Origin: Halomonas sp. CUBES01
GTDB taxonomy: Bacteria > Pseudomonadota > Gammaproteobacteria > Pseudomonadales > Halomonadaceae
Assembly (NCBI RefSeq): GCF_020991005.1
Contig: NZ_JAJLLW010000001.1
Span: 62,001-126,000 of the forward strand
Reading direction: 5' to 3'
Length of the DNA: 64,000 nt
Shown here one piece after another: positions 41,041 through 51,393 of this stretch. The notes beneath the pieces were generated by a model that worked only from the letters and a program-made list of their open reading frames with translations, ran no database searches and had not been told where the DNA came from. A program made the translations under genes and the position numbers. Position 1 is the first letter of the stretch, and every line of letters starts with the position of its first letter.

Positions 41041-43110
41041 TCAGCCCAGCAAGGAACGCAGCCCGGCAATGGCATCCTGGCCACGGGCCTGTTTTTTCTC
41101 GGGATTTTCTTTATCTGCGCGGCCTTCCCACTCCAGGTCTTCAGCAGGCAGCTCGTCCAGAAAGCGGCTGGGCTGGCAATCCATCAGCTCCCCATAGGCC
41201 TTGCGCTGGCGGGCAAGGGTCAGCGTCAGCGAGCGGCGGGCCCGGGTAATGCCCACGTAGGCCAGGCGCCGTTCTTCTTCCACCGTGCCCATTTCAATGG
41301 CGTTGCGGTGGGGCAGCAGGTCTTCCTCCAGGCCCATTAGATAGACATGCGGGAATTCCAGCCCCTTGGAGGCGTGCATGGTCAGCAGCTGCACGCGGTC
41401 GGAGTCATCCTCTTCGGCCTGCTGCTCGAGGATATCGCGCAGAACCAAGCGGGATATCGCCGCCTCGACGCCGTCGGTTTCGGTGCTTTCAGACGCCGTA
41501 TCGTCTTCCGGGTCGCGGTTGAGCGATTTCTCCAACTGATCAATCAGTATCCACACGTTAGCCATGCGCCGCTCGGCGACGGTCGGCGCGCTGGCGTTTT
41601 GATACAGCCATGCCTCGTAATCCATATCGCGCAGCATGTCGCGAATCGCGGCAATGGCATCGCCTTGATCCATGCGCTTGCGCACGCCGTCGATAAAGTG
41701 GGTAAAGCGCGACAGGCGCTCCACCGCCCGGGTGGGAAGAACCTGCTCCAGGCCGAGCTCATGGCAGGCAGCAAACAGCGAAATGGAACGCTCTGTCGCA
41801 TAATTGGCCAGCTTTTCGACGGTGCCGGGGCCGATTTCGCGACGCGGCACGTTGACGATGCGTAAAAAAGCGTTGTCGTCGGCGGGGTTAATCAACAGCC
41901 GCAGATAGGCCATGGTGTCCTTGATCTCGTTGCGCGAGAAAAACGACGTGCCGCCCGACAGCTTGTAGGGAATCTGGTAGTGCTGCAGCTTGAGCTCCAG
42001 CAGCCGCGCCTGAAAGTTGCCCCGGTAGAGCACCGCAAAATCCCGCCATTCGGCGTGTTCCTTGATCCGCCGGGTGAACATTTCGCTGGCGACCCGTTCG
42101 GCTTCGGCTTCCTCGTGGCGATTGACCACCACCCGAATGGGCGCGCCGTCGCCCATGTCTGACCACAGGGTTTTGGCATAGACGTGGGGATTGTTGGCGA
42201 TCAATGTGTTGGCGGCGCGCAGGATGGTGCCGGTGGAGCGGTAGTTCTGCTCCAGCTTGATGACTTTCAGGCGCGGGAAATCCTCGCCCAGGGTGATCAG
42301 GTTTTCCGGCCTGGCACCACGCCAGGCATAAATCGACTGATCGTCGTCGCCGACCACGGTAAACGTCGCCCGCTCGGCCATCAGCAGTTTGACCAGCAGG
42401 TACTGGGACACGTTGGTGTCCTGGTACTCATCCACCAGCATGTAGTGAATCTTGCGCCGCCAGCGCTCAAGCGCGTCGGGGTCGCGCTGCAGCAGTACCA
42501 CCGGCAGCAGAATCAGGTCGTCGAAATCCACCGCGTTGTAGGCTTTAAGGTGGCGCACGTAAGCCTCGTAGACCCGGGCGGCGAAGTGCTCGTTGTCATC
42601 CGCAGCAAACGAGAGCGCATCGCTGGGCAGCACAAGGTCGTTCTTCCAGGTGGAAATCTTGCTCTGCACCGCGTTGATCTGTTCGGCGTCCACCTGGGCG
42701 TCCTTGTTCATCAAATCGCGTAGCAGCGCCTTGGCATCTTCTGGGTCAAATAGCGAAAAGCCCGACTTGTAGCCCAGGGTTTTAAGCTCGCCGCGGATGA
42801 TGTTCAGCCCCAGGGTGTGGAAGGTCGAGACCGTCAGCCCGTGGCCTTCCTTTCCCTTCAGCATCTGGCCCACGCGCTCTTTCATTTCCCGGGCGGCCTT
42901 GTTGGTAAAGGTCACCGCGGCAATCTTGCGCGCGCTCATGCCGCATTCCTGCACCAGGTAGGCAATCTTGGTGGTGATCACGCTGGTTTTGCCGGAACCG
43001 GCCCCCGCGAGTACCAGGCAGGGACCATCGATATAACGCACCGCTTCCTGTTGGCGTGGGTTCAGCCCGTTAATGCGGCTAAGAATGCTTTTTGGCGGTT
43101 GGGGCGTCAT
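41041..43110 (-). CDS. rep: ATP-dependent DNA helicase Rep
   Basis: 689 aa, near E. coli Rep (673) with a short N-terminal extension. Walker A AGAGSGKTS (residues 35-43), motif Ia AVTFTNKAAREMKERVGQ, Walker B VDEYQDTN, VVGDDDQSIYAWRGA, LEQNYRST, SGGTSFFSR and LTMHASKGLEF are all intact. A 3'-5' superfamily 1 helicase that helps forks pass bound proteins. The order of motifs and identity to Rep exceed that to UvrD. It starts 21 bases from the region before trmL, divergent. Confidence 0.96.
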   Translation of the reverse strand: MTPQPPKSILSRINGLNPRQQEAVRYIDGPCLVLAGAGSGKTSVITTKIAYLVQECGMSARKIAAVTFTNKAAREMKERVGQMLKGKEGHGLTVSTFHTLGLNIIRGELKTLGYKSGFSLFDPEDAKALLRDLMNKDAQVDAEQINAVQSKISTWKNDLVLPSDALSFAADDNEHFAARVYEAYVRHLKAYNAVDFDDLILLPVVLLQRDPDALERWRRKIHYMLVDEYQDTNVSQYLLVKLLMAERATFTVVGDDDQSIYAWRGARPENLITLGEDFPRLKVIKLEQNYRSTGTILRAANTLIANNPHVYAKTLWSDMGDGAPIRVVVNRHEEAEAERVASEMFTRRIKEHAEWRDFAVLYRGNFQARLLELKLQHYQIPYKLSGGTSFFSRNEIKDTMAYLRLLINPADDNAFLRIVNVPRREIGPGTVEKLANYATERSISLFAACHELGLEQVLPTRAVERLSRFTHFIDGVRKRMDQGDAIAAIRDMLRDMDYEAWLYQNASAPTVAERRMANVWILIDQLEKSLNRDPEDDTASESTETDGVEAAISRLVLRDILEQQAEEDDSDRVQLLTMHASKGLEFPHVYLMGLEEDLLPHRNAIEMGTVEEERRLAYVGITRARRSLTLTLARQRKAYGELMDCQPSRFLDELPAEDLEWEGRADKENPEKKQARGQDAIAGLRSLLG

Positions 43111-43206
43111 GGCGAAGCGTGACCTCTACAAGTGTTCCTGGAAGATATCCATTACAATCGGTGGCGCTGGTCGAATGCACAATGCGTCAATAATAGGCAG
43201 GTGGTG

Positions 43207-43683
43207 ATGTTTGAAGTAGCGCTATTTGAACCGCGCATGGCCCCCAATACAGGGAACATCATGCGCCTGGTGGCCAACAACGGCTGCCGTTTACACCTGA
43301 TTGAACCGCTGGGCTTTGATCTCGAAGAGAAAAAGCTGCGCCGCGCCGGGCTGGATTATCGTGATCTGGCCAACGTCACCCGTCACGCGGATTTTACGGC
43401 CTTTCAAGACGCCATGCAGGGGCGCACCATCTGGGCGATCACTACCCAAGGCCGCCGCACCCATAGCGACGCCGCCTTTGCCCCGGGCGATGTGCTGCTG
43501 TTCGGCTCGGAAACCGCCGGGCTCTCCCCCGAGGTACACGCTGCGTTACCCGACGCGCAGAAGCTGCGCCTGCCCATGCAGCCCAATAACCGCAGCCTCA
43601 ATCTCTCCAACGCCGTGGCCATCGTCAGCTACGAGGCGTGGCGCCAGCAAGGCTATGCCGGTGCCGGGCTCGCCTCACCCTAA
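43207..43683 (+). CDS. trmL: tRNA (cytidine/uridine-2'-O-)-methyltransferase TrmL
   Basis: 158 aa from ATG 43207 ([20 protein letters not shown]), aligning to the start of E. coli TrmL; GTG codons just before are possible. SPOUT-fold motifs: [25 protein letters not shown] and [17 protein letters not shown]. It methylates the wobble ribose of certain leucine tRNAs. It ends 3 bases before pyrE (convergent). Confidence 0.96.
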   Translation: MFEVALFEPRMAPNTGNIMRLVANNGCRLHLIEPLGFDLEEKKLRRAGLDYRDLANVTRHADFTAFQDAMQGRTIWAITTQGRRTHSDAAFAPGDVLLFGSETAGLSPEVHAALPDAQKLRLPMQPNNRSLNLSNAVAIVSYEAWRQQGYAGAGLASP

Positions 43684-43686
43684 CAT

Positions 43687-44352
43687 CTAGCCCGCGATGC
43701 CGTAGCGGTCGCGGTAGGCGCGTACCGCTTCAGCGTAGGCGAGCATCTCGCCACCGGCATGCTCTTCAAGATACGTAAGCACCTGCTCAAGGGTGACGAT
43801 ACTGACCACCGGCATACCATACTGGGTCTGAACGTCCTGAATGGCGCTCTGCTCGCCCTGGCCGCGCTCCTGACGGTCGAGGGCAATGATCACGCCGCCC
43901 GCCCGGGCGCCGCTTTGTTCGATCAGGTCCATGACCTCACGAATGGCGGTGCCGGCGGTAATCACGTCGTCGATGATCAGAATATCGCCAGAAAGCGGTG
44001 CGCCGACGATATTGCCGCCTTCGCCGTGGGTCTTGGCTTCCTTACGATTGAAGGCATAGGGCATGTCGCGGTCGTGGTGGTCCGACAGGGCCGCCGCAGT
44101 CACCGCCGCCAGGGGAATCCCCTTGTACGCCGGGCCGAACAGCACGTCGGCCTGCAGGCCGCTATCGGCGATCGCCTGGGCGTAAAAGCGGCCCAGCTTG
44201 GCCAGAGCACGGCCGGTTTGAAACAGCCCGGCGTTGAAGAAGTAAGGGCTCACTCGCCCCGACTTGAGCGTGAACTCGCCAAACTTGAGCACGCCCTGCT
44301 CGATGGCAAAGGCAATGAAATCGCGCTGGTAGGGTTGTAGAGTGTTGGCCAC
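43687..44352 (-). CDS. pyrE: Orotate phosphoribosyltransferase
   Basis: 221 aa. PRPP-binding motif [18 protein letters not shown] and the [15 protein letters not shown] loop identify it. Makes OMP in pyrimidine synthesis. Next to crc in divergent orientation, as in Pseudomonas. Confidence 0.98.
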   Translation of the reverse strand: MANTLQPYQRDFIAFAIEQGVLKFGEFTLKSGRVSPYFFNAGLFQTGRALAKLGRFYAQAIADSGLQADVLFGPAYKGIPLAAVTAAALSDHHDRDMPYAFNRKEAKTHGEGGNIVGAPLSGDILIIDDVITAGTAIREVMDLIEQSGARAGGVIIALDRQERGQGEQSAIQDVQTQYGMPVVSIVTLEQVLTYLEEHAGGEMLAYAEAVRAYRDRYGIAG

Positions 44353-44490
44353 GGCGGTCTTCTCTTGTCAGTCGGCATGTAGGGCAAAGGCAACAATAAA
44401 AGCTAGGTAAATAGCAAGATTAGGTTTGTCTATTTACCCAAACGTCTAAACGTCGGGTATCATACAGCAGCGACGCAAAAGGGACGATTT

Positions 44491-45258
44491 ATGAAAATTG
44501 CCAGCATCAATGTCAATGGTATACGTGATGCCGTTGATCGTGGCTTCCTGGACTGGCTGGCTCAGCAGGACGCCGACGTGGTCTGCGTGCAGAACATCAA
44601 GGCAAAAAGTTTTGAACTGGGTGACCATATTCTCTATCCGGAAGGCTACGAAGGCTATTTCCTGGATGCCGAGGAAGACGGTTTCTCCGGTGTGGCACTG
44701 TATTGCCGCAAGATCCCCAAGGCGATCATGTATGGCCTTGGGTTCCCCCAGTGCGACCACGAAGGGCGCTTTCTGCAGGCGGACTATGACCGCTTCAGTA
44801 TAGCCACCTTCCTGATGCCTGATGGAAGCGACCAGAAAGCCAAGCAGGCGTTCATGGAGCAGTACCAGGAATACCTGACCAAGATGTCGCGCAAACGTCG
44901 CGAATACATCATTTGCGGAACCTGGCACATTGCCCACAAGACCGTCGACTTGGCCAACTGGTCGGACAACCAGCTCACCCCGGGGTTTCGCCCGGAAGAG
45001 CGCGCCTGGATGGATCAGGTGCTTGGCCCAACCGGGTTTATCGACACGTTCCGGGAAATCAACCGCGACGCGGGCGAATATACCTGGTGGCCGAAGCTAG
45101 ACCAGGACGTGCCCCGTGAGCGCCAGGAAGGCTGGCGGATCGACTATCAGCTGGTCGGCCCCAACTTCCGCCGCCACGTGGTCGACGCGTGGATCGATTA
45201 CGAGGCGACTTTCTCCGAATTCGCCCCGTTGATCGTCGAGTACGACCTGGTGCTTTAA
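44491..45258 (+). CDS. crc: Crc, catabolite repression control protein (catalytically inactive ExoIII fold)
   Basis: 255 aa, exonuclease III fold, but the catalytic residues are replaced: the metal Glu (VQE in active enzymes) is Asn35 in CVQNIKAK; the GDxN pair is Thr144 and His146 in ICGTWHIAH; the terminal SDHAP is SEFAP (Phe244). These positions, together with KRREYI, NWSDNQLTPGF and ERAWMD, match Pseudomonas Crc rather than XthA. In Pseudomonas Crc has no nuclease activity; it strengthens Hfq binding to A-rich sites (AANAANAA) near starts of catabolic mRNAs and blocks translation when preferred carbon is present. Adjacent to pyrE, as in Pseudomonas. Hfq itself is outside the window. Confidence 0.9.
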   Translation: MKIASINVNGIRDAVDRGFLDWLAQQDADVVCVQNIKAKSFELGDHILYPEGYEGYFLDAEEDGFSGVALYCRKIPKAIMYGLGFPQCDHEGRFLQADYDRFSIATFLMPDGSDQKAKQAFMEQYQEYLTKMSRKRREYIICGTWHIAHKTVDLANWSDNQLTPGFRPEERAWMDQVLGPTGFIDTFREINRDAGEYTWWPKLDQDVPRERQEGWRIDYQLVGPNFRRHVVDAWIDYEATFSEFAPLIVEYDLVL

Positions 45259-45309
45259 GCACCCGACAGCGTACTTTCCCGCGTCGCCGCCTGGTAACGG
45301 GCAATCAGC

Positions 45310-45337
45310 AACACGCCGACCCTTGAGTCGGCGTGTT
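45310..45337. terminator. Bidirectional hairpin between crc and rph
   Basis: Perfect 11-bp stem AACACGCCGAC / GTCGGCGTGTT with loop CCTTGA, between convergent genes; short T content only. Confidence 0.7.
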
Positions 45338-45360
45338 GCGTTGTGGCTGTGGGTGGGCGT

Positions 45361-46098
45361 TTAGCCACGAATCCCCAGCGCTTCGCGCTGCTGTTCGCGT
45401 AGCTCACCGCCCGCCTTTTCGGCCAGATCGAGCATGGCATTCAGCTCGGCGCGGTTGAACGCCCCTGCTTCCGCCGTGCCCTGCACTTCGATCAGCTCGC
45501 CGCTTTCAGTCATCACCACGTTCAAGTCCGTGTCGGCTTTGCTGTCTTCCGGGTAGTCCAGATCCAGCACCGGCACGCCCTTATAGATGCCTACCGAAAT
45601 GGCGCTGACCAGCTGCTTGAACGGGTCGCCCTTGATTTTCTTCTCACGCTGCAGATAGCGGATCGCATCCACCAGGGCGACGCAGCCGCCAGTGATCGCC
45701 GCGGTACGCGTGCCGCCATCGGCCTGGATGACGTCGCAATCCACGGTGATGGTGAATTCGCCGAGCTTTTTCAAATTCACCGCGGCGCGCAGGCTGCGAC
45801 CGATCAAGCGTTGAATTTCCAGCGTACGGCCGCCCTGCTTGCCGCGAGTCGCTTCACGGCCGCTGCGCGAGTGAGTGGCGCGGGGCAGCATGCCGTACTC
45901 GGCGGTGATCCAGCCCTGATGCTTGCCACGCAGCCAGCGCGGTACGCCCGCTTCCACGCTCGCGTTACACAGCACCTTGGTATCGCCAAACGCCACCAGT
46001 ACGGAGCCTTCCGCGTGGCGGGTGTAGTCGCGGGTCAAGCGAATGTCGCGGAGCTGGTCGGCTTCGCGACCGCTGGGGCGAACAACATCAGGACGCAT
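45361..46098 (-). CDS. rph: Ribonuclease PH
   Basis: 245 aa. Phosphorolytic 3'-5' exoribonuclease that trims tRNA 3' ends. Motifs: [38 protein letters not shown] and [18 protein letters not shown]. Full length with intact phosphate-binding residues, unlike the frameshifted allele of E. coli K-12. Divergent from yicC, a frequent pairing. Confidence 0.97.
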   Translation of the reverse strand: MRPDVVRPSGREADQLRDIRLTRDYTRHAEGSVLVAFGDTKVLCNASVEAGVPRWLRGKHQGWITAEYGMLPRATHSRSGREATRGKQGGRTLEIQRLIGRSLRAAVNLKKLGEFTITVDCDVIQADGGTRTAAITGGCVALVDAIRYLQREKKIKGDPFKQLVSAISVGIYKGVPVLDLDYPEDSKADTDLNVVMTESGELIEVQGTAEAGAFNRAELNAMLDLAEKAGGELREQQREALGIRG

Positions 46099-46242
46099 AG
46101 CACCTCACATCAAATCTTGGAGTAGGAAAGCCTCCTATTGTACACGTCAATGCCACCGCCGATGCGCCTATTCAAGGCGGACATCGCAACCGGCAGCAGA
46201 TCGGGTAAACTGGCGTAAATGCGCGATTAACAGGAATCCCCC

Positions 46243-47121
46243 ATGGCCAGCCCCCGTCACGTCCACAGCATGACCGCCTTTGCCCGCGCCGAGCAGGCCG
46301 CCCCGTTCGGCACCCTGCAGGTGGAGATTCGCTCGGTCAATCAGCGCTACCTGGAGCCGCACTTTCGCTTGCCCGACGCCCTGCGCGACCTGGAACCGCT
46401 GCTGCGCGACGCCCTGCGTAACCGCCTGGCGCGCGGCAAGGTCGAATGCAGCCTGCGTTTTGACGCCGCCGAGGACAGTCAGGCACCCGCCGTCAATACC
46501 CGCCGGCTGGCGGAAATCGCCGAAGCGCTGAGCGTGGTGCACCACCAGGTTCCCCACGCCGGCGTGCCCACTACGCTCGACCTGTTAAATCAGCCCGGCG
46601 TCATGGAGACCCAGCATCTCGACCAAGAGGCCATCAAAGCCGCTGCTGCCACGCTGTTTGAGCAAGCGTTGGACGAGCTGATTGACGCCCGCGCACGAGA
46701 AGGCGCAAAGCTCGCCGAGATGATCACCTCTCGCCTGGACGCCGTGAGCGAGCAGGTCGCCACCGTGCGCGGCCTGCTGCCGCAGATTCTGGAGCGCCAA
46801 CGCGCCCAGCTGCTGGAGCGGCTGGAGGTCGCCAAGACCGAACTCGACCCGCAACGCCTGGAAGCCGAGCTGGTAGTGGTCGCGCAAAAAGCCGATGTGG
46901 ACGAAGAACTCGACCGCCTAACGGCCCATGTGGAAGAAGTGCGCCGCCAGCTGGCCCAGAAAGGCCCCAAAGGCCGCCGCCTGGACTTCCTGATGCAGGA
47001 ACTCAACCGCGAAGCCAACACGCTCTCATCCAAATCCGTGGTCGCCGACACCACCCGCTGCGCGGTGGAACTTAAGGTGCTGATCGAGCAGATGCGCGAG
47101 CAGATTCAGAATATTGAGTGA
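46243..47121 (+). CDS. yicC: YicC-family endoribonuclease
   Basis: 292 aa. N-terminal HSMTAFARAEQ and EIRSVNQRYLEPHFRLP, and C-terminal DFLMQELNREANTLSSKS, are the YicC signatures. E. coli YicC cleaves RNA and affects RyhB turnover. Divergent from rph. The downstream 170 bases to dabA hold only a long-loop G+C hairpin (about 47204-47242). Confidence 0.94.
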   Translation: MASPRHVHSMTAFARAEQAAPFGTLQVEIRSVNQRYLEPHFRLPDALRDLEPLLRDALRNRLARGKVECSLRFDAAEDSQAPAVNTRRLAEIAEALSVVHHQVPHAGVPTTLDLLNQPGVMETQHLDQEAIKAAAATLFEQALDELIDARAREGAKLAEMITSRLDAVSEQVATVRGLLPQILERQRAQLLERLEVAKTELDPQRLEAELVVVAQKADVDEELDRLTAHVEEVRRQLAQKGPKGRRLDFLMQELNREANTLSSKSVVADTTRCAVELKVLIEQMREQIQNIE

Positions 47122-47293
47122 TGTGCTTGAGTGTTTGATGTTGTTTTTAAGCCTTTATAAATCAGATGGTTATTAGCCTAGATTCCTCACAGCATCTCAA
47201 CTAGCCCCGCAAGCAGGTCGTATGGCGCGCTTTGCGGGGCAACCTGAAGGGCTGTGCTCGTCTTTATCCTTGGCCCGGCCGTGAGCGACACGT

Positions 47294-49672
47294 TCAACAG
47301 ACCCCGGATGTCACGTCTGCCGTTATCGTCTGCCACCCCTCCGATGAATAAACGTCGACGTCATCGTTGTGTAACCGAGCCAACCAAAGCCAACGGTGGT
47401 TGACCAAGTCTGCAAGCATCGAATGGCGTGCAAGGATTGCTTCGATGCGATCCTTGGGTGCGTCAATTACCACGGTTAGACGCAACGGTTCGTGGTAAAG
47501 CGTGTTGCCATCACGTATCGACTGATCCGGTAGGCCGATACGCAGTTGAGGCGAATTACCTTCGATTACACCCAAGTGCCCGCCCACCACCGAATGCAGG
47601 AGCTTGTTGCCAGCGCCGTATAGCGGGGGCATCACGGTGGACGCGTAGTACTGCAGATTGATCCAGCTCGCGACGAGCATGGGCGCCGTCATCAGCCCTT
47701 CCAACACCTTTCCATCGGGATCTTGAGCGGGATGATAGTCATGCAAGAATGTACGCCCTTCCAGTACCTTACCTTGGGTACGCGCTCTCGGCGCCAAAAT
47801 CAACGCCGCGTTATTTACCAGTCCCCATTCAGGACGAGGTTGAGACCAGTCAGCACCGCGCATGGCCAGAGTACTCAAGCGCTCACGGTGGTTGGTTTCA
47901 TCCACGCCCAGGGCGGGTGCGCGCTCTGACCGGGTGGCGTCGCCAGCGCGTTGCGCGCCGTTTTCGAATTCGGCTAAAGCGGGTTCCAGCGCCCTGGGCA
48001 TCTGCTCATCCCGATAAACATGCACACGGTCGGTCAGGGTGCAGTGGGTCGCCGCCAGCACATAAAACGGGTTGGGTAATGATACGGCGACGTGTTGCAA
48101 GGCGTGCTGAACGTCCGGGTCGTTCAGGAGTGCAGCGGCGACCCGCGCATTCATGCTGCCGCCTTGCCCACCGCAGGCGCCGCAGGTTAGCCCTGCGTGG
48201 TGCGGATTATTGTCGCTTTGCGAGTCATGGCCTACCAACACCAGCAGCGAGGCAGTAGGACTGCCCAGCAGCGTCAGCAGATTTTTAGCCAGGGCTATTT
48301 TTTCATGGCGCGCAATGGGCTCGCCGTCGTAGGTATGGAAAAGCCCGGCGGGTGCCTCGCACTGTGGCACCGATGTCTGCTTGCGCAGAGTGTCTTTTAT
48401 CAGTTTCCAGCCCCAGGCAAGGCCGGTCGTTTCGACGAGGGTGAAGGTCGAGAGCGGCGCGTACTTGGCATGGCGTACACTTTGACGCTGACTCTCTTTC
48501 TGGTAGCGCTGAACGCCGCGCTTTTGGGGCTGCGCAACGCCTACCCGGTAAGTGGGCTTTATCAAGCCTGGCACACGGGGCTGGGCCCGTTCTGGTCCAG
48601 TGGCAGCATCGGTAACCGGCATAGCAAAGAACCCTGCCACCCCGAGGGTTGCCACCGAGGGGGCAGCATGTTCTAAATGGCGACGAAAACGTTCAGAGCG
48701 CACGTCGATACAAAACGCGGCCTGAACGTCTGGCGCAGTGCTGTGGGTGGCGCTCGGTGCCGTCAACGTAGCGGCCAGCGCCCGCTGGTAGCCAAGCTCA
48801 TAGGCGTGTTGCCAGCACCATAGCGCTTCATGCTGAGCGGGCAAAGTGGCATCGGCGGCTTGCCATTGGGCAAGCCACTCGCTCTGCTGAATACGCGGGA
48901 GTTGTTTAAACCCTAACCACTCCCAGGCCAGCACCATCGTGGCAAGCTGGGTAATGCCAGCCGCCGTCTGTTGGTGGGCCGAGTGCCAGCCAATGCCCTG
49001 ACACCAGGAAGCCCAGCCGTTCACGCGCAGCAGCAGCGTATGGGCAAGCACTTCAAACGCTTCCGGTGTTAATGCCCAATCGGCGGCTATATGCTCAATG
49101 GCTGCGGTGGTTTCATTCGGCAGTGCTAGCAGTGCTTGGCGGAGCGCTTTGGGCCAGCGTAAATCGTGCTGCGCCGTACGCTTCCAGAAGCCGTAAAGCG
49201 ACGCTTCCGATTGGTTTGGCCAACGCTGCTGATGCTGGTCGAAGTAGCTGGCACAGCTCTCCGCAAGCGGATCAAATCCCGCCGCGTTTTCTAGCGTGTC
49301 CCAGGCACTGCGTAAGGGCGTCACGGCGTCCGGGGGCGATGATAGATAGTCGACTAGACGCTGCTCGCTATAGGCGTAGCCGCCCAGGCGAAGGGCCTGC
49401 TTCACGTCGTGGGGGGTAATGCGCCCCGCTTCCCAAGCGCTGCGATAAAACGCGGCGGGCATGGTCATCGGCTGCCCAGCTCGGCGGCTCAGCGCGTCGC
49501 TCACCTGCTCGATAGGCTGGTGTCTCAGACCCCACCAAGGGTTTACCGCAATCCACTGATCCAGCGGCCACACCGGCGCAATGGCATTGGTCGCCCGCTT
49601 TAGCGACGCATGGTACGGCTGATATTGCGGGGTAGATGACATAAAGTTTTCAGGCACAGCCGGTTGACTCAT
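47294..49672 (-). CDS. dabA: DabA, inorganic-carbon accumulation protein
   Basis: 792 aa, UPF0753/DUF2309. The putative zinc site resembling beta carbonic anhydrase is present: Cys321 and Asp323 in AFCIDVRSE, His482 in LVGHDSQSDN and Cys497 in GLTCGACGG; the 15-residue His-Cys spacing equals that of characterised DabA. DabA sits on the inner face of the membrane and, energised by DabB, hydrates CO2 one way to trap bicarbonate. Its start overlaps the dabB stop by 4 bases (ATGA). In a heterotroph it supplies bicarbonate to carboxylases at low or alkaline CO2. Confidence 0.93.
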   Translation of the reverse strand: MSQPAVPENFMSSTPQYQPYHASLKRATNAIAPVWPLDQWIAVNPWWGLRHQPIEQVSDALSRRAGQPMTMPAAFYRSAWEAGRITPHDVKQALRLGGYAYSEQRLVDYLSSPPDAVTPLRSAWDTLENAAGFDPLAESCASYFDQHQQRWPNQSEASLYGFWKRTAQHDLRWPKALRQALLALPNETTAAIEHIAADWALTPEAFEVLAHTLLLRVNGWASWCQGIGWHSAHQQTAAGITQLATMVLAWEWLGFKQLPRIQQSEWLAQWQAADATLPAQHEALWCWQHAYELGYQRALAATLTAPSATHSTAPDVQAAFCIDVRSERFRRHLEHAAPSVATLGVAGFFAMPVTDAATGPERAQPRVPGLIKPTYRVGVAQPQKRGVQRYQKESQRQSVRHAKYAPLSTFTLVETTGLAWGWKLIKDTLRKQTSVPQCEAPAGLFHTYDGEPIARHEKIALAKNLLTLLGSPTASLLVLVGHDSQSDNNPHHAGLTCGACGGQGGSMNARVAAALLNDPDVQHALQHVAVSLPNPFYVLAATHCTLTDRVHVYRDEQMPRALEPALAEFENGAQRAGDATRSERAPALGVDETNHRERLSTLAMRGADWSQPRPEWGLVNNAALILAPRARTQGKVLEGRTFLHDYHPAQDPDGKVLEGLMTAPMLVASWINLQYYASTVMPPLYGAGNKLLHSVVGGHLGVIEGNSPQLRIGLPDQSIRDGNTLYHEPLRLTVVIDAPKDRIEAILARHSMLADLVNHRWLWLARLHNDDVDVYSSEGWQTITADVTSGVC

Positions 49673-51264
49673 GACCCCTCTCCTTTGAAACCGGGAACAA
49701 ATGCCGCCGAATGCCGCCGTGGTCGCGAGGGAGCAACGCTACCCAGAGCTCGTTGAAACGGCATTGCCAGGTAGAGCCCCTGGCTAAAGTGCACGCGCCA
49801 GCGCGCCACCCAGGCTGCCTGGGGAAACACCATGACTACGCCGGCGGCCAGTATCAGGCTTGCCAGCATCAGTGAGCCAAGCAGCCCCGCCGTCAAGGTT
49901 AACGGAGCGTAAGCACTGGGAAGCGCAGGGGCCAGCAAGCTGTGCAGCAAGGCATAAAGCGGCACCAGGGCCAGCGCCATGACGAACAACGCCAGGCGCC
50001 TTGGTTTGGTCATCCCGACCGGCATCCCCAGCAGCGTGCTGCCCACCGCCAAGCTCAGCAGTGCCCCCAATAGCGGGTTGTGACTGATGAGTGAAGGCCA
50101 TGCCACCAGCGCCGCTGCGGCCAGTGCTGCCGCAGGCAGCGCGATGGAAAGACGCTGCCGCAGCGGGGCAAGCGGCAAACGTTCGCAGCGCGCTGCCCTC
50201 ACGGCACGACCAGAGGCCAAGAAGGAGTGTGCCTTGTAGAGGGAGTGTGCGAGCAGGTGGGCCAGCGCCAGGGTGTAAGCCCCCACGCCAATTTCAAACA
50301 GCATAAAGCCCATTTGTGCACAGGTAGACCACGCCAACGCATGCTTCACAGAGGCTTGGGTCAGCATCGTCATCACCGCCACCAGGGCGGTGAAGCCTCC
50401 CACGGTAATTAGCAGGTAGTGCCCCAACGTGAGGCCATCAAACACCGGGAAGAGTCGCAGCCACACGAATCCCCCCAGGTTAATCACCCCGGCATGAAGC
50501 AACGCGGAGACCGGCGTAGGCGCTTCCATCACTTTAATCAACCAGCCGTGCATCGGTACCTGGGCACATTTACACAGCGCCGCGATGGCCAGCGCCACCG
50601 ATGCCGCTTCTACCTGCCAGCCGCCGGAAGTGACAGCCGCAGCGGCGAACAGCTCGGGCAGCTCAAAGGTACCGAAACGCGCGTACAAAAACGCCACCGC
50701 AGCGATTAGCGCGGCATCACCGATGCGGCTGACAACGAACTTCTGCCACGCAGCACGCTGGGCTTCGACACGCTCAGGGTATAGCGTCAGAAGATGATGC
50801 AGCGCGACGCTCACGCCGATCCAGGCAATCAGCATCACGACCAGGTGATGGGTAAAGACCAGCAGCATCACGCTAGCGAACACAACCTGACACCAGGGTA
50901 AGAAACGACGCTCGCCACGGTCACCCTTCAGGTAGCCTTCTGCAAAGTGCAGCAGCACCGTCCCTAACAAGCTGATCAGCATGGCCATCCAAACGGCAAG
51001 GCCATCTGGATAGAGACCCAACGGCCGCGCGGTTTCCGGCAGGCCGGTGGAAACGCCCAGCGTATCCAGCACAAACAGTATGCCGACCGCCAAGCTGGCC
51101 ACCAACGCGCTCGCGGTTAGACCACGGCCGATTTTCCAAGCCCGCTGCAAAGATGCCGGGGTGCTAGCCCGTGCGCTTATACCCGCCATCACCAGCAGCG
51201 ATATTGGAATCAACAACCATAGCGCCAGTAGTAATCGTACGATCACGTCGACAAACGTTGGCAT
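49669..51264 (-). CDS. dabB: DabB, proton-conducting membrane subunit (NuoL/MrpA-like)
   Basis: 531 aa with about thirteen or more helices. The proton-pumping core is clear: VVMLIAWIGVSVALHHLL with a conserved Glu/Lys network, CKCAQVPMHGWLIKVMEAPTPVSAL (the HGWL...EAPTPVSALLHAG signature) and LAWSTCAQMGFMLFE. It lets cation flow drive DabA. Although it resembles complex I NuoL and Mrp antiporters, the neighbour dabA fixes the assignment. First gene of the dab operon. Confidence 0.92.
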   Translation of the reverse strand: MPTFVDVIVRLLLALWLLIPISLLVMAGISARASTPASLQRAWKIGRGLTASALVASLAVGILFVLDTLGVSTGLPETARPLGLYPDGLAVWMAMLISLLGTVLLHFAEGYLKGDRGERRFLPWCQVVFASVMLLVFTHHLVVMLIAWIGVSVALHHLLTLYPERVEAQRAAWQKFVVSRIGDAALIAAVAFLYARFGTFELPELFAAAAVTSGGWQVEAASVALAIAALCKCAQVPMHGWLIKVMEAPTPVSALLHAGVINLGGFVWLRLFPVFDGLTLGHYLLITVGGFTALVAVMTMLTQASVKHALAWSTCAQMGFMLFEIGVGAYTLALAHLLAHSLYKAHSFLASGRAVRAARCERLPLAPLRQRLSIALPAAALAAAALVAWPSLISHNPLLGALLSLAVGSTLLGMPVGMTKPRRLALFVMALALVPLYALLHSLLAPALPSAYAPLTLTAGLLGSLMLASLILAAGVVMVFPQAAWVARWRVHFSQGLYLAMPFQRALGSVAPSRPRRHSAAFVPGFKGEGS

Positions 51265-51342
51265 CGCCTTTCCCCATAAGGTGTATGCGAACGACTATGC
51301 CCCTCTCGTCATCATATAAAAAATAGTTTATTTTTCATAAAA

Positions 51343-51361
51343 CGTTCTTTAAAAAAGAACG
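51343..51361. promoter_or_regulatory. Palindromic operator-like site between dabB and the LysR gene
   Basis: CGTTCTTT-AAA-AAAGAACG, a perfect 8-bp inverted repeat in an A+T-rich gap between divergent starts. Likely binding site of the adjacent LysR-type regulator. Confidence 0.6.
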
Positions 51362-51393
51362 AAAAGCCAAGCCACTGTCGAGGCCGCGATGTC

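Noticed and set aside
44491-45258. Exonuclease III (xthA)
   Set aside because: Catalytic Glu, Asp, Asn and His are all replaced; Crc fits better in sequence and neighbourhood.
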